Of a stretch of 64,000 nucleotides of DNA, positions 18,263 through 28,892 are shown one piece after another (position 1 is the first letter of the stretch; each line of letters begins with the position of its first letter). Under the pieces are notes generated by a model. That model did not search any database and was not told the origin of the DNA. It worked only from the letters and a program-made list of their open reading frames with translations. Source of the stretch: an uncultured Chloroflexus sp. GTDB taxonomy: Bacteria; Chloroflexota; Chloroflexia; Chloroflexales; Chloroflexaceae. The translations under genes and the position numbers were made by a program. Where the stretch lies: assembly GCF_937951745.1 (NCBI RefSeq), contig NZ_CALFBQ010000048.1, positions 20,659 through 84,658 on the forward strand. Direction: 5' to 3'.

Positions 18263-18385
18263 CCTATGTTAGCACGCTGTGCTGGTTGCATACGCTTGCG
18301 ACCGGCAATATGCGGCTGTGCGTATCTCTCGCGAGTATACTTGACGAAGCAGCATCTCATCATTCCCATCTGGTGGAGTTGAGCT

Positions 18386-18928
18386 ATGGAAACCAATGGA
18401 GGGACGCAACAGTCTGAGCAGTTCCGCACTCTGCAAATGACCGTGTTGATGACGCCTGATATGGCTAATTTTGCCGGCAATGTTCACGGCGGTCATATTT
18501 TGAAACTGCTCGATCAAGTCGCTTTCGCGTGCGCGTCACGCTACTCTGGACGCTACGTGGTGACGGTGTCGGTCGATCAGGTTATTTTTCGCGCTCGTAT
18601 CCATGTTGGTGAATTAGTGACCTTCTTGGCATCGATTAACTACACTGGTAATACGTCAATGGAGGTGGGCATTCGGGTGGTGGCCGAGAATATTACTGCG
18701 CGCACCCAGCGCCATGTGATGACCTGCTACTTTACGATGGTGGCGGTTGACGAAAATTTTCGCCCGTGCCCGGTGCCGCCAGTGCGGATCGAGACGGCAG
18801 AGCAGCGCCGGCGTTGGATGGCGGCCCGTTTGCGCCGTGAGTTGCGCCGCGAGATTGAGCAACGCAGCCTTGAAATTCGCCAACACCCTGAAGACTTTCT
18901 CAACGAACTCGATAGCGAGCCGCATTAA
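18386..18928 (+). CDS. Acyl-CoA thioesterase, hotdog fold (YciA/BFIT type)
   Basis: Hydrolyses acyl-CoA to free acid and CoA. The single hotdog domain begins with MTVLMTPDMANFAGNVHGGHILKLLDQVA. The N-FAGNVHGG loop with the following helix is diagnostic of the YciA/ACOT group, including the Asn and the Asp of the catalytic site. VSVDQVIFRARIHVGELV and YTGNTSMEVGIRV supply the strands. The last ~50 residues are highly charged helix (RRRWMAARLRRELRREIEQ), longer than in YciA (~132 residues), and may mediate oligomer contacts. TGGTGGAGT lies upstream of the ATG at 18386. A TATACT box lies near 18336. Substrate chain length cannot be predicted. Confidence 0.82.
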   Translation: METNGGTQQSEQFRTLQMTVLMTPDMANFAGNVHGGHILKLLDQVAFACASRYSGRYVVTVSVDQVIFRARIHVGELVTFLASINYTGNTSMEVGIRVVAENITARTQRHVMTCYFTMVAVDENFRPCPVPPVRIETAEQRRRWMAARLRRELRREIEQRSLEIRQHPEDFLNELDSEPH

Positions 18929-18937
18929 GGTAATGCA

Positions 18938-18966
18938 TTGACGAGCGCGCTACCTCTTCGTATACT
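18938..18966 (+). promoter_or_regulatory. Promoter of OmpR-type regulator, leaderless
   Basis: TTGACG (18938-18943), a 17-base spacer, and TATACT (18961-18966). The ATG at 18973 begins six bases after the -10, exactly where transcription should start, so the mRNA is probably leaderless. Confidence 0.6.
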
Positions 18967-18972
18967 ACAGGT

Positions 18973-19650
18973 ATGGCGCGAATTTTGATTGTTGAAGATG
19001 AAACTGAAATTGCTTCGTACTTACGGCGCGGCCTCAGCTTGGAAGGCTATCAGGTTGATGTTGCCTACGACGGCATCCGCGGTTTAGAGATGGCTGTCAC
19101 TGGCAATTACGATCTGGTGGTGCTCGATCTGATGTTGCCGGGGGTTGATGGCTTTGAAGTTGCCCGCCGGCTGCGCGCCGAGTCGAGTATTCCAATCATT
19201 ATGTTGACAGCGCGCGATGCGGTGCGTGATCGAGTGGCTGGGTTGGAGGCCGGCGCTGACGATTATTTGGTCAAGCCGTTTGCCTTTGAAGAGTTACTGG
19301 CCCGTGTTCGCGCCCAGTTGCGTCGCCAACAAGCGAGTCTACAGCAGGAAGTACTGCGTTTCGCTAATTTGACTCTTGATACCCGATCACGTGAATTGCG
19401 CGTGGGTGATCGTCGCGTTGAGTTGACGGCGAAAGAGTACGATCTGCTAGAACTCTTTATGCGCCATCCCAATCAGGTGTTAACCCGCGACATTATCTAT
19501 GATCGGGTGTGGAATTACGACTTCGGCGGCGAAAGCAATATTATCGAGGTCTATGTGCGCTACTTACGTCAGAAGCTTGAGGCCAACGGTGAGCCACGCT
19601 TGATCCATACCGTGCGTAGTGTGGGGTATATCCTGCGCGAAGATGGGTGA
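18973..19650 (+). CDS. OmpR/PhoB-family response regulator (orphan)
   Basis: A 225-residue DNA-binding response regulator. The receiver domain (1-120) has the acidic pocket VEDE, phospho-Asp in VVLDLMLPG, Thr in IIMLTARD and Lys in YLVKPF. The winged-helix output domain (about 130-225) includes [24 protein letters not shown] and the wing [10 protein letters not shown]. No histidine kinase gene adjoins it: the next gene is meaB on the other strand, so it is an orphan here. No Shine-Dalgarno precedes the ATG and the -10 box ends six bases upstream, which points to leaderless translation. Confidence 0.93.
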   Translation: MARILIVEDETEIASYLRRGLSLEGYQVDVAYDGIRGLEMAVTGNYDLVVLDLMLPGVDGFEVARRLRAESSIPIIMLTARDAVRDRVAGLEAGADDYLVKPFAFEELLARVRAQLRRQQASLQQEVLRFANLTLDTRSRELRVGDRRVELTAKEYDLLELFMRHPNQVLTRDIIYDRVWNYDFGGESNIIEVYVRYLRQKLEANGEPRLIHTVRSVGYILREDG

Positions 19651-19657
19651 CCAGTAA

Positions 19658-19678
19658 GGGCACAGCACTGCTGTGCCC
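19658..19678. terminator. Bidirectional hairpin terminator
   Basis: GGGCACAGCA and TGCTGTGCCC form a 10-bp stem with a single-base formal loop (8 bp in practice), between the convergent regulator gene and meaB. The same stem family recurs after the tRNA at 40.28 kb. Confidence 0.6.
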
Positions 19679-19722
19679 CATTGCGCAGGCACAGCAGCGC
19701 CGTGGCTCGACGGGTTACGGGT

Positions 19723-20835
19723 TTATGTGCTGCCCAAGGCTGCGATAAGCTGTTGCACCGCACTGACCACCGGCAAATCTCCTTCTACCACCGCCTGTTC
19801 GATCACAGGTAAGCGCTCACGCACAGCCGGATGGGCAAAGAAGAGCGTGCGTAATTGTTCATCGATCAGCGTGTAAAGCCAATCACGCGCCTGTTCACGG
19901 CGACGAGTCGACCAAACACCGCTGGCCATCATCTCGGTGCGGAAGTGTTCGATCTCGTGCCAAACGGCAGTGATGCCGTCGCCGGTCAGCGCCGAACAGG
20001 TACGCACCGGCGGTTTCCAACCCGGTGTTGCTGGGGTGAGGTAGCGTAGAGCATGACGATATTCGGCTTGCGCTGCCAACGCGCGCGCTTTGTTATCGCC
20101 GTCGGCTTTGGTGATGACCAGCGCATCGGCCAGCTCAATGACGCCCTTCTTAATCCCTTGTAGCTCATCACCGGCGCCGGCCAGCATCAACAGCAAGAAA
20201 AAGTCCACCATCCCGCGCACGGCGGTCTCGCTCTGGCCGACGCCGACCGTCTCTACTAACACCACGTCAAAACCGGCTGCCTCGCAAATCAAAAGAGTCT
20301 CGCGAGTCTTACGGGCTACACCGCCCAAACTACCGCCCGACGGTGAGGGTCGAATATAAGCGTTGGGATGGCGGGCAAGTCGTTCCATGCGGGTTTTGTC
20401 GCCCAAGATGCTGCCGCGCGAGATACTGCTAGATGGATCGATTGCCAACACCGCCACCCGATGCCCCTGTTCACAGAGCATTGTGCCAAGTGCTTCGATG
20501 AAGGTGCTTTTACCGACGCCGGGCACGCCGGTGATGCCGACCCGGAGCGCCCCGCCGGTGTAAGGCAGCAGTTGGCGTAGAACCTCTTGGGCTTGAGCGA
20601 TATGAGCTGGTGCGTTGCTCTCAATCAGCGTAATGGCGCGGGCCAGAATAGCGCGGTCACCGTTGCGCACCCCTTCGACATACTCCTCTGTTGTGAGGGT
20701 GCGGCGACGTGACCCACTCGGTGCAGGAGCTGACGTGAGAGGATTGCCGGGCAAGCCGTCGTGACGACTGGCGATCCCAGCCAGCACCGATAACGCGAAT
20801 GGCATCTCTTCGGTTGGTGATTGGTCGTTGGTCAT
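19723..20835 (-). CDS. meaB: Methylmalonyl-CoA mutase-associated GTPase MeaB
   Basis: G3E-family GTPase that loads and protects adenosylcobalamin in methylmalonyl-CoA mutase (bacterial MeaB, human MMAA; formerly annotated ArgK). The P-loop is GVPGVGKST, the Mg/base region is [18 protein letters not shown], switch III-like [12 protein letters not shown] follows, and the guanine motif is TKAD. The C-terminal dimerisation arm ends in [14 protein letters not shown]. It is preceded by ~70 variable residues. The gene lies downstream of mutA-mutB on the same strand, separated by ~70 bases containing a strong hairpin. This arrangement supports the assignment of the mutase as methylmalonyl-CoA-specific. 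Confidence 0.93.
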   Translation of the reverse strand: MTNDQSPTEEMPFALSVLAGIASRHDGLPGNPLTSAPAPSGSRRRTLTTEEYVEGVRNGDRAILARAITLIESNAPAHIAQAQEVLRQLLPYTGGALRVGITGVPGVGKSTFIEALGTMLCEQGHRVAVLAIDPSSSISRGSILGDKTRMERLARHPNAYIRPSPSGGSLGGVARKTRETLLICEAAGFDVVLVETVGVGQSETAVRGMVDFFLLLMLAGAGDELQGIKKGVIELADALVITKADGDNKARALAAQAEYRHALRYLTPATPGWKPPVRTCSALTGDGITAVWHEIEHFRTEMMASGVWSTRRREQARDWLYTLIDEQLRTLFFAHPAVRERLPVIEQAVVEGDLPVVSAVQQLIAALGST

Positions 20836-20860
20836 AACGGTCTCAATATTCTAACATAAT

Positions 20861-20889
20861 GGAGAGACGTTGCAAGGCAACGTCTCTCC
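20861..20889. terminator. Stem-loop between mutB and meaB
   Basis: GGAGAGACGTTGC and GCAACGTCTCTCC form a perfect 13-bp stem with a 3-base loop. On the minus strand it follows mutB and precedes meaB. No T-run follows, so it may lower meaB expression or stabilise mutB mRNA rather than stop transcription fully. A related GTAGAGACGTT stem occurs at 39.65 kb. Confidence 0.55.
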
Positions 20890-20906
20890 AACGGTCGTAT
20901 TCCTTT

Positions 20907-23108
20907 CTACGGCGCCGGTGTTGCGACGCTATCACCGTGCAACCGTCGTTGCAGCTCACGGAGCAGTTTCTCGGCGGCAACGGGAATGATTGTACCGGGG
21001 CCGAAGATCAGCGCCGCGCCGTGTGCGCGCAGGAATTCGTAATCTTGGGGCGGAATAACGCCGCCAATCACGATCATAATGTCTTCGCGACCCAATTTGC
21101 GCAACTCTTCGACCAGTTGCGGCAAGAGGGTTTTGTGGCCGCCGGCCAGCGAGCTGATCCCAACCACGTGTACGTCATTTTCAACTGCTTGCCGTGCAAC
21201 CTCTTCAGGTGTCTGGAAGAGCGAACCAATATCGACATCAAAGCCGAGGTCGGCAAAGGCCGTCGCCACCACCTTGGCGCCGCGGTCGTGGCCATCTTGC
21301 CCGATCTTTGCCACCAATATGCGGGGGCGGCGACCTTCAAGTGCAGCGAAGGCATCAGCCATAGCGCGCACGTGCTGTATCTGCTCGGCGTCGCTATACT
21401 CGCTGCCGTAAACGCCGGCTACCGAGCGAATTTCGGCTTTGAAGCGGCCAAAGACCTTTTCCATCGCCATCGAAATCTCGCCGAGGGTAGCCCGCGCGCG
21501 CGCAGCTTCAATCGCTGCCGCCAGCAGGTTGCCTTCCCCGGTGGCCGCCACGCGCGTCAGCTCATTGAGAGCTGCCTGCGTTTTGGCCTCGTCGCGTTCA
21601 GCGCGCAGCTTTTGCAGCCGTTCGATCTGCTTCTGGCGCACAGCAGTGTTGTCAACTTCCAGAATCTCGATCGGTGCTTCGTATTCGAGCCGGTACTTGT
21701 TGACACCGACAATCGTCTCGCGGCCTGAATCGATATGGGCTTGCCGGCGCGCCGCCGCCTCTTCGATCCGCAGTTTGGGCAAACCGGCCTCAATCGCTTT
21801 GGCCATACCACCCAGCTCTTCGACCTCTTGGATATGTGCCCATGCGCGGCGGGCCAGCGCATCGGTCAGCCATTCGAGATAGTACGACCCGCCCCACGGA
21901 TCGACGATCTTGCAGATGCCGGTCTCTTCTTGCAGGTACAACTGGGTGTTGCGGGCAATGCGAGCCGAGAAGTCGGTCGGTAACGCGATCGCCTCGTCGA
22001 GCGAATTGGTATGCAATGACTGCGTGTGGCCGAGGGCAGCGGCCATTGCCTCGATGCAGGTGCGGGCTACATTGTTGAACGGGTCTTGTTCGGTGAGGCT
22101 CCAGCCCGATGTCTGGCAGTGGGTGCGCAGCGCCAGCGAGCGGGGGTCTTGTGGGTTAAACTGCTTGATAATCTTGGCCCAGAGCAGACGGGCAGCGCGC
22201 ATCTTGGCGATCTCCATGAAGTAGTTCATCCCGATCGCCCAGAAGAACGAGAGCCGCGGCGCGAAGGCGTCAATCGCCAGCCCGGCCTTCAACCCAGCGC
22301 GCACATACTCCAGCCCGTCAGCCAGCGTGTAGGCTAGCTCAAGGTCGGCGGTGGCGCCGGCCTCTTGCATGTGGTAGCCCGAAATACTGATGCTGTTGAA
22401 CTTGGGCATGTGCTTGGCCGTGTACGCAAAAATATCGGCAATGATGCGCATTGACGGCTCAGGCGGGTAGATGTAGGTGTTGCGCACCATGTACTCTTTC
22501 AAGATGTCGTTTTGGATGGTGCCGGTGAGTTGTTCTTGCCGTACACCTTGCTCTTCGGCGGCGACGATGTAGAAGGCCATGATCGGAATCACCGCGCCGT
22601 TCATCGTCATCGAGACCGACATCTGATCGAGCGGGATACCATCGAACAGTATCTTCATGTCGAGGATCGAGTCGATGGCCACACCCGCTTTACCAACATC
22701 ACCGACGACACGTGGGTGGTCAGAGTCGTAACCACGATGGGTAGCAAGATCAAAAGCTACCGACAACCCCTTTTGGCCAGCAGCAAGGTTGCGTCGATAG
22801 AAAGCGTTACTCGCCTCGGCAGTAGAAAAGCCCGCATACTGGCGGATCGTCCACGGTTGGGTAACGTACATGGTCGGGTACGGGCCACGTAAGTATGGTG
22901 GAATGCCGGCGGTAAAGCCAAGGTGCTCAAGGCCGACCAAATCGGCAGCCGTATAGAGTGGCCGCACCTCGATCTGTTCCATCGTGCGCCAAGTCAGCTC
23001 GCGCAACGGCTTGCCGGCTACTTGTTCAGCTTTTGCCTGCCACTCAGTCAGATCAGGGACAGGTCGCTCATCGCGGTATGACAGCGTCGTGAAATCGGGG
23101 TTCTTCAC
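20907..23108 (-). CDS. mutB: Methylmalonyl-CoA mutase, catalytic subunit
   Basis: Coenzyme-B12-dependent isomerisation of methylmalonyl-CoA to succinyl-CoA. In Chloroflexus it serves both turns of the 3-hydroxypropionate bicycle. The 733-residue large subunit has the TIM-barrel domain (about 60-560) with substrate-site residues in [14 protein letters not shown] and [16 protein letters not shown]-terminal cobalamin domain carries the DxHxxG lower-axial-ligand motif in [13 protein letters not shown], followed by the GSLFQTPEE and GGVIPPQDY motifs. The GTG start overlaps the mutA stop by four bases (GTGA) and has GGAG upstream, which implies coupled translation in equal amounts with the small subunit. 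Confidence 0.96.
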   Translation of the reverse strand: MKNPDFTTLSYRDERPVPDLTEWQAKAEQVAGKPLRELTWRTMEQIEVRPLYTAADLVGLEHLGFTAGIPPYLRGPYPTMYVTQPWTIRQYAGFSTAEASNAFYRRNLAAGQKGLSVAFDLATHRGYDSDHPRVVGDVGKAGVAIDSILDMKILFDGIPLDQMSVSMTMNGAVIPIMAFYIVAAEEQGVRQEQLTGTIQNDILKEYMVRNTYIYPPEPSMRIIADIFAYTAKHMPKFNSISISGYHMQEAGATADLELAYTLADGLEYVRAGLKAGLAIDAFAPRLSFFWAIGMNYFMEIAKMRAARLLWAKIIKQFNPQDPRSLALRTHCQTSGWSLTEQDPFNNVARTCIEAMAAALGHTQSLHTNSLDEAIALPTDFSARIARNTQLYLQEETGICKIVDPWGGSYYLEWLTDALARRAWAHIQEVEELGGMAKAIEAGLPKLRIEEAAARRQAHIDSGRETIVGVNKYRLEYEAPIEILEVDNTAVRQKQIERLQKLRAERDEAKTQAALNELTRVAATGEGNLLAAAIEAARARATLGEISMAMEKVFGRFKAEIRSVAGVYGSEYSDAEQIQHVRAMADAFAALEGRRPRILVAKIGQDGHDRGAKVVATAFADLGFDVDIGSLFQTPEEVARQAVENDVHVVGISSLAGGHKTLLPQLVEELRKLGREDIMIVIGGVIPPQDYEFLRAHGAALIFGPGTIIPVAAEKLLRELQRRLHGDSVATPAP

Positions 23109-25246
23109 TCAGCCACTCCTTTCAGACGTTGCAGCCGGGCCAGCGTTTCATAACAATTGGCGCGCAGGTGGATGAACTCATCGATCCCGGCGGCGCGATA
23201 CGTGTCAATAAGATCGGTCGGATAGCCGGCCAGCACGACCGTGACATCAGGTCGTTGCGACTTGATCGCGTGGGTCAAGGCCGGCACAATATCTGGATAC
23301 GTTTCGTCAGTTGAGCAGATCGTAACAATCTCAGCGTCGGAAGCGAGCGCTGCAGCGGCGGCTTCTTCAACAGTAGTGAAGCCATCGTTGCCGATGACAG
23401 CAAAACCTCCAGCGGCGAAAAAGCCGGTCGAAAAGTCTGCCCGAGCCTTGTGCTGACTAATTGGTCCCATATTAGCGAGGAACACAGCCGGGCGGCGCCC
23501 GGTGCGGGCAGCATAGGCATCGGCAGCGGTGCGTAGAGCTTCGAACTGCTCGGCGGCACGGTGGGCCGGCAGCAACTCAATCTGCGGCGCGGCGCTATCG
23601 GCGGCAGCCAGCGCGCAGCTCAGTTCACCCATAGTCGCGCCGGCACGAACGGCGGCCAGTGTGGCTGCCATGGTGCGCCGGTGGGCCAGCTCAACTAGCG
23701 CAGCTTGGCATGCCTCTTCCGAGCGCATCTCACGGGCGTGGCGTAGATCAACCGCACGGGCAGCGTGCAACTGCACGTGGTCGATCTGGCGTACCTCCGG
23801 CAGCTTCTCGCTGAGATTGGGATACATATTGACGCCGACGATCACCTCGCGGCGTTGAGCAATAGCGGCAAAGCGCTCGGCACGGGTGGCAGCGATAGCC
23901 GCTTGCGGCATTCCCGCGCGCAGAGCGGCTGCCATGCCACCCTGCCGTTCGATCTCTTGGAAGAACGCCCACGCCTTGGCCGCGATCTCATCAGTCAACT
24001 TCTCGACCGCCCACGACCCACCGGGTGGATCGATCAGGCGGAAGAAGTTGCACTCTTCTTGCAGGATCACGTGCAAATTACGGGCAATCCGGCGCGAGAA
24101 CTCGTCGGGCAGGCCCCACGCTTCATCAAAATGACTGATATGGATGCTCTGCGCCCCGCCCATCACTGCTGCCATCGCCTCGCTGGTGGCACGCAGCATG
24201 TTGTTATAGACATCGTAGCGCGTCTTCGTCCACGCCGAAGTGCGGGCGTGTAGATGCATCTGCTGCGCAGTTTCATCACCGTCGAACGCGGTTACTACCC
24301 GCGCCCACAGCATACGAGCGGCGCGCAGACGGGCTACTTCGATGAAGAACTGCGATCCCACCGAGCACGAAAATTGGATGCGTGGGGCCACGTCATTGAC
24401 ACTGAGGCCACGCTCTTGCAACGCGCGCAGATAGGCAACTCCGGTTGCTAATGCGCATCCTAGCTCTTGGGCGGCGTGGGCGCCACTGTTGTGGTACACG
24501 TGAGTACTAACAACTATGGTGCGTAGATTTGGGGCATGCGTTTGTGCCCATCGTGTCCACTCGGCCAACAGGTCGTAGCAACGGTCGAGCGACGCCGGTA
24601 ACGTCCCATCGGCAGCTAACACTTCGAGCGGATCGGCGCCGATACAACCGCGTAGCCGGTCGGACGGAAGGCCCTGCTCTTCGGCGGCGGTTACGAGCAG
24701 GGCCGCTACCGGCAGCGCCTGCGCGCCGGCATTCACCAACAGTGACAGCCGGTCAAGGTCGAGCTGGGCGAACAGGCGGCGGGCATCGGCTAGCGTTGCC
24801 AGTGAGAGACCGCCCGCACCTACCTGCGCCGGCGCGGCTACGTCGGGATCGAGACCAAAGCGGGTAGCCTGATCCAGCGGCAAGTTGAGTGTCGTCAAGC
24901 CGCGCGGTACATCGGCCTGTGCCGCCCGATTCGTTTCATCTGCGGTCGGATAAGGCAGCTCTTGCGCCACCTGCCAGCGTTCCAACACCGGCCCCAACAC
25001 GCGCGTATCGCGCACAAACGGGGCAAAGCCGGGCAGCGAGCCAGTGTGCGGCAACTCGGCAATATCGGCAGCGTTATAGATCGGTTGCAGCAGAATTTGT
25101 TCGTAGGTCTTGGTAATTAGGCGCTTCTCAAACGGAACGCCCTTCAGCGTCTTCTCAGCCGCTGCCCGCCATTCCTCATACGTCGCAGGCGCGAACATAT
25201 CGAACAACGGAGCGTGCTGGGCCGTCTCCTGCGTCTCTGAAGGCAT
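23105..25246 (-). CDS. mutA: Methylmalonyl-CoA mutase, small subunit
   Basis: Non-catalytic partner of MutB. The sequence keeps the barrel-like region ([25 protein letters not shown], similar to the substrate entrance of MutB). The C-terminal cobalamin-domain remnant, with [21 protein letters not shown], lacks the DxHxxG motif, as expected for the beta subunit. From the ATG at 25246 (AAGGAG Shine-Dalgarno eight bases upstream) it is 713 residues, somewhat longer than the ~620-640 typical of the family. A longer open frame to 25372 has no site. An extended -10 (TGGTATACT, minus strand, TATACT at 25293-25298) lies about 47 bases upstream and probably starts the mutA-mutB-meaB transcript. Confidence 0.93.
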   Translation of the reverse strand: MPSETQETAQHAPLFDMFAPATYEEWRAAAEKTLKGVPFEKRLITKTYEQILLQPIYNAADIAELPHTGSLPGFAPFVRDTRVLGPVLERWQVAQELPYPTADETNRAAQADVPRGLTTLNLPLDQATRFGLDPDVAAPAQVGAGGLSLATLADARRLFAQLDLDRLSLLVNAGAQALPVAALLVTAAEEQGLPSDRLRGCIGADPLEVLAADGTLPASLDRCYDLLAEWTRWAQTHAPNLRTIVVSTHVYHNSGAHAAQELGCALATGVAYLRALQERGLSVNDVAPRIQFSCSVGSQFFIEVARLRAARMLWARVVTAFDGDETAQQMHLHARTSAWTKTRYDVYNNMLRATSEAMAAVMGGAQSIHISHFDEAWGLPDEFSRRIARNLHVILQEECNFFRLIDPPGGSWAVEKLTDEIAAKAWAFFQEIERQGGMAAALRAGMPQAAIAATRAERFAAIAQRREVIVGVNMYPNLSEKLPEVRQIDHVQLHAARAVDLRHAREMRSEEACQAALVELAHRRTMAATLAAVRAGATMGELSCALAAADSAAPQIELLPAHRAAEQFEALRTAADAYAARTGRRPAVFLANMGPISQHKARADFSTGFFAAGGFAVIGNDGFTTVEEAAAAALASDAEIVTICSTDETYPDIVPALTHAIKSQRPDVTVVLAGYPTDLIDTYRAAGIDEFIHLRANCYETLARLQRLKGVAE

Positions 25247-25550
25247 GGCTATACTCCTTGCCGGCAGCCCATACCCAACCCTCGATACCGTTAGTATACC
25301 AGCAAATCGAGGGTAAAATGGGCACGATAAACCGGATCGTCCATGAAGTAAAAGACTGGTTACCCTAACCACAGGTTATCTGATCGATGCTGCTTGTCAA
25401 TAGCTCATCGTAGGGAAGCGAGTTACAGTTCAACAACCGGTCAAAATCGGGAAGGCTCGCCCTTGACAATCGCGCCAGCGCCGCGTATAGTGCGATGACG
25501 ATAGCGAAAACCTGTTCAAGTAGACTTCTAGATTCATTGGGAATTGCTTC
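25247..25550. other. Divergent promoter region mutA / topA
   Basis: About 300 bases without genes. The left part holds the probable mutA -10 box and the right part the topA promoter. Nothing else is recognised. Confidence 0.6.
25463..25491 (+). promoter_or_regulatory. topA promoter
   Basis: TTGACA (25463-25468), 17-base GC-rich spacer, TATAGT (25486-25491). This is a near-consensus sigma-70-type promoter 60 bases before the topA ATG. A very GC-rich spacer fits supercoiling-sensitive topoisomerase promoters, but that is only a suggestion. Confidence 0.75.
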
Positions 25551-27893
25551 ATGGGCGAAAAAGTAGTGATCGTTGAGTCGCCGGCCAAAGCGCGGACGAT
25601 TCAGAAATATTTGGGCAAAGGCTATAAGGTTACCTCCAGCATGGGCCATGTGCGCGATTTGCCTAAGAACGGGCTGGCGATTGATATCGAGCACGATTTT
25701 GCCCCTTCCTATGAAATCGTTAAGCCGAAGGTCGTTCAAGAGTTGAGCCAAGCAATCCGCAACGCTGACGCGATCTATCTGGCGACCGACCCCGATCGCG
25801 AGGGTGAAGCGATTGCGTGGCATATTACGCAGTCGGTCAAGACGCCAAAAAAGACGCCGGTGTACCGGGTGGTCTTTCAAGAGATCACGCGCAATGCGGT
25901 GCAGCAGGCGTTACAACAGCCGCGCCAGATCGACCAAAATTTGGTTGACGCTCAACAGGCGCGGCGGGTGCTCGACCGGCTGGTTGGCTATCAGCTTAGC
26001 CCGCTGCTGTGGGATAAGGTCAAGCGTGGTCTAAGCGCCGGGCGGGTGCAGTCGGTGGCGGTGCGGCTGATCGTCGAGCGCGAGCGCGAGATCGAGCAGT
26101 TCCAGCCGCAGGAATATTGGACGATCGAGGCCGATCTGTTGAAAGAGGCTGGCATCGCGCCGCGTGATCTCTTCCGCGCGACCCTGATCGAGCGTGACGG
26201 TAAGAAGCTGGAGAAGTTTTCGATTGAGCGGCGTGAGCAGGCCGAGGCGATCGTGGCCGATCTGAAAGGCGCGACCTATACCGTTGCCAAAGTGACCCGG
26301 CGCGACAAGCGCCGCTCGCCGGCGCCGCCGTTTACCACCAGTACCTTGCAGCAAGAGGCAGCCCGTAAGTTGGGGTTTAGCGCCAAGAAGACCATGATGC
26401 TGGCTCAGCGTTTATATGAAGGGGTCGATGTTGGTGGTGAAGAGGGCACGGTCGGTTTGATTACCTACATGCGTACCGATAGTGTGCAGGTGGCGGCGGA
26501 AGCGCAAGCTGAAGCCCGCGAGGTGATCGGTAAGCGGTTTGGGAGTGACTATCTCCCCGACCAGCCGCCGGTCTACAAAACCAAGGCGAAAGGTGCGCAG
26601 GAGGCGCATGAGGCGATTCGTCCAACCAGTAGCGCTCGCACGCCTGAGCAGTTGAGTGAGCGGCTTGATCGCGATCTGTGGCGGCTCTACGATCTGATCT
26701 GGAAGCGGTTTATCGCTTCGCAGATGGCCCCGGCTATCTTTGACAGCACTACGGTTGACATTGCCGCCCAACCGAGCGTGGCCGGCGCGCCGCCCTACCT
26801 CTTCCGCGCCACCGGCTCGGTGCTTAAGTTCCCCGGCTTCCTCGCCGTCTATAACGTCAGTCTCGACGAAGGCGAAGAGGACGAAGACAGCGAACGTCGC
26901 TTGCCACCCTTGGCTGAAGGTGAGGGTTTGCAGTTGGTTGAGCTGCTATCGGTGCAACACTTCACCGAACCGCCGCCGCGCTATACCGAAGCCAGTCTGG
27001 TAAAAGAGCTGGAACGGCTCGGCATTGGTCGGCCTAGCACGTACGCGACTATTCTCTCAACGATTCAAGAGCGTGAATACGTCGAGATGGTCGATAAGAA
27101 GCTGATTCCGACCACATTAGGGCGGGTGGTCACCGATTTGCTGGTTGAGCATTTCGGCAACATTGTCGATTACGATTTCACCTCGTCGCTCGAACAGCAG
27201 CTTGATGATATTGCCGAAGGTTCTAAACAGTGGGTGCCGGTATTGCGTGAGTTCTACGGCCCTTTTCGTTCGACGCTTGAGACGGCGCAGCGCCAAATGC
27301 GCAATGTTAAGCGCGAAGAGATTACGACCGATATCGATTGCCCGAAGTGCGGTCAGGGAAAGCTGGTGATTAAGTTTGGCCGGAACGGTGAGTTTTTGGC
27401 CTGTTCGCGGTACAACCGTGAGGGTGAAGGCGATTCGTGCGATTTCACCAGCGATTTTCACCGCGATGAGAATGGTCAGATCATTCTTGATAAGGCGAGC
27501 GCGCCAGAGACGAGTGATGTGCTGTGCAACGTCTGTGGCCGGCCTATGGTGATCAAGAAGAGCCGATTTGGCCCCTTCCTTGGTTGTTCGGGCTATCCAG
27601 AATGTACCAACACCCGCCGGATCGGTCGCGATGGCAAGCCGGCTCCGTTGCCAGAACCGACCGGTGTGACCTGCCCAAAGTGCGGCGAGGGCGAACTATT
27701 GCGACGCCGGGGCAAGTTTGGCCGCCCGTTCTACGGTTGCTCGCGCTATCCGAAGTGCGACTACATCGCTAACTCGCTCGATGAGGCGCAGGCCGGGGTG
27801 GCAGTCGAAGCTGCACCGGCGCCACAGCCCGCTCCTGAAAAGCCGGCGGTGTCAGCCCGCAAAGCGAGCAGTAAAACCCGTAAATCGGCGTAA
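25551..27893 (+). CDS. topA: DNA topoisomerase I (type IA)
   Basis: Relaxes negative supercoils by transient single-strand cleavage. The N-terminal Toprim domain begins KVVIVESPAKARTIQKYLG with the acidic TDPDREGEAIAWH motif. The active-site tyrosine is Y306 in GLITYMRTDSV. Domains II-IV continue to about residue 590. The C-terminus has three four-cysteine zinc ribbons: CPKCGQG..C..C, CNVCGRPM..CSGYPEC and CPKCGEG..CSRYPKC. A basic Ala/Lys/Ser tail ends the 780-residue protein. Length and architecture are those of E. coli TopA. The neighbouring genes are unrelated. It has its own strong promoter and a terminator hairpin shortly after the stop. Confidence 0.96.
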   Translation: MGEKVVIVESPAKARTIQKYLGKGYKVTSSMGHVRDLPKNGLAIDIEHDFAPSYEIVKPKVVQELSQAIRNADAIYLATDPDREGEAIAWHITQSVKTPKKTPVYRVVFQEITRNAVQQALQQPRQIDQNLVDAQQARRVLDRLVGYQLSPLLWDKVKRGLSAGRVQSVAVRLIVEREREIEQFQPQEYWTIEADLLKEAGIAPRDLFRATLIERDGKKLEKFSIERREQAEAIVADLKGATYTVAKVTRRDKRRSPAPPFTTSTLQQEAARKLGFSAKKTMMLAQRLYEGVDVGGEEGTVGLITYMRTDSVQVAAEAQAEAREVIGKRFGSDYLPDQPPVYKTKAKGAQEAHEAIRPTSSARTPEQLSERLDRDLWRLYDLIWKRFIASQMAPAIFDSTTVDIAAQPSVAGAPPYLFRATGSVLKFPGFLAVYNVSLDEGEEDEDSERRLPPLAEGEGLQLVELLSVQHFTEPPPRYTEASLVKELERLGIGRPSTYATILSTIQEREYVEMVDKKLIPTTLGRVVTDLLVEHFGNIVDYDFTSSLEQQLDDIAEGSKQWVPVLREFYGPFRSTLETAQRQMRNVKREEITTDIDCPKCGQGKLVIKFGRNGEFLACSRYNREGEGDSCDFTSDFHRDENGQIILDKASAPETSDVLCNVCGRPMVIKKSRFGPFLGCSGYPECTNTRRIGRDGKPAPLPEPTGVTCPKCGEGELLRRRGKFGRPFYGCSRYPKCDYIANSLDEAQAGVAVEAAPAPQPAPEKPAVSARKASSKTRKSA

Positions 27894-27931
27894 GGGTAGG
27901 TTTCAATCCTAACCGAGGAGTGCAGAATATG

Positions 27932-27958
27932 GAGTGCGGCAGTTTGACTGCCGCACTC
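27932..27958. terminator. Bidirectional terminator topA / membrane gene
   Basis: GAGTGCGGCAG and CTGCCGCACTC, 11-bp perfect stem with a 5-base loop, between the convergent topA and zinc-ribbon membrane gene. Same stem core as at 18.24 kb. Confidence 0.65.
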
Positions 27959-27965
27959 TCTGTTG

Positions 27966-28871
27966 TTAGGACGCCACCGTCTTCCCGTCCGGCATCGCCA
28001 ACGACCCGGTCGCGCGGATCTTGCTTGTCGCCTGACCAGCCACGATCTGGCGATGGACAGTGTAGTTGATCAGGCATAACGCCGGGATAGCGAATGCGCC
28101 GATGCCCGGGATTGATTGCATTCCGATGAGGAAGATCGCCACGATTCGCAAGACCCAGTTGGTGAAGCAGCCGATGCCTACCGGCACGTAGCTCTGCAAG
28201 CTGGCGATTAAACTCAGCCGGTAGTAGATGATTGCCGGTACCACCCCAATAATCGGCACTAACCCCAGCAAGCCGCTAACGAGCAGGGTGCGCGGCAGTT
28301 GCCGGTCTAGTACGCGCAGAAATGAATTGACCTGCGCCACATCGGTGAAGGTGACAGTTTCGCATGCCGGGCAGGCTTGTTGCACCGCGCGCTTCTTGAG
28401 CCGGGTAGCGCAGCTTGGGCAACGGCGATGCTTGATCAGTGTAATCCGGTGCGCCGCCAGATCGGTGACCGGTTCTGGCCGTGGTTGGCCGATCCAACCA
28501 ACCATGCGCGGTTGCTGGTTGGGCTGGCGGCAGGCCGGGCATTCGAGCGCCGCGGGATGCATCTGGCCGCCGCAATGTTGGCAGGCGATCATCATCTTCC
28601 GCTCGCGCAGCTCGAAGTAGCGCCGGATGAACCAAAGGCCGAGCACGGTAAGACCGGCTAGCAACAAGGCCAGCAGCGGGAAGAAGATCAGCACAACGGT
28701 GGTCGTTATTGCCCATCCGCCGTCACCCCACGAAAACAGCTTGAGCAAACCAAGGTGGCCGCCGGGATCCATCAGGCAAATGAGGGTAATGATGGCGGCG
28801 CGGATGCCAGAGATGATCCAGATCGCGATGGTGACAATGCTTGACCAAACGACCGCAATCGGTTGGGCCAA
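27966..28871 (-). CDS. Membrane protein with two zinc ribbons, function unknown
   Basis: Not assigned to a known family. The N-terminal ~85 residues hold two hydrophobic segments. Two double-CxxC zinc-ribbon-like stretches follow: CQHCGGQ...CPACRQP (about 97-116) and CPSCATR...CPACETV (about 154-174). The C-terminal half has three or four further hydrophobic segments (LLVSGLLGLVPIIGVVPAIIYY). The start is unsure: the reading frame opens with TTG at 28871 shortly after the stop of the upstream gene, without a clear Shine-Dalgarno, so translation may depend on the upstream gene. The two genes look like a small membrane operon. The zinc ribbons might bind nucleic acid or simply brace the cytoplasmic loop. 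Confidence 0.65.
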   Translation of the reverse strand: MAQPIAVVWSSIVTIAIWIISGIRAAIITLICLMDPGGHLGLLKLFSWGDGGWAITTTVVLIFFPLLALLLAGLTVLGLWFIRRYFELRERKMMIACQHCGGQMHPAALECPACRQPNQQPRMVGWIGQPRPEPVTDLAAHRITLIKHRRCPSCATRLKKRAVQQACPACETVTFTDVAQVNSFLRVLDRQLPRTLLVSGLLGLVPIIGVVPAIIYYRLSLIASLQSYVPVGIGCFTNWVLRIVAIFLIGMQSIPGIGAFAIPALCLINYTVHRQIVAGQATSKIRATGSLAMPDGKTVAS

Positions 28872-28892
28872 CCATGCGAGGCTATCGGCTGG

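Noticed and set aside
20859..21728. Plus-strand open frame of 289 codons opposite the cobalamin domain of mutB
   Set aside because: Antisense to the DxHxxG region of the mutase; begins inside the intergenic hairpin and has no homology.
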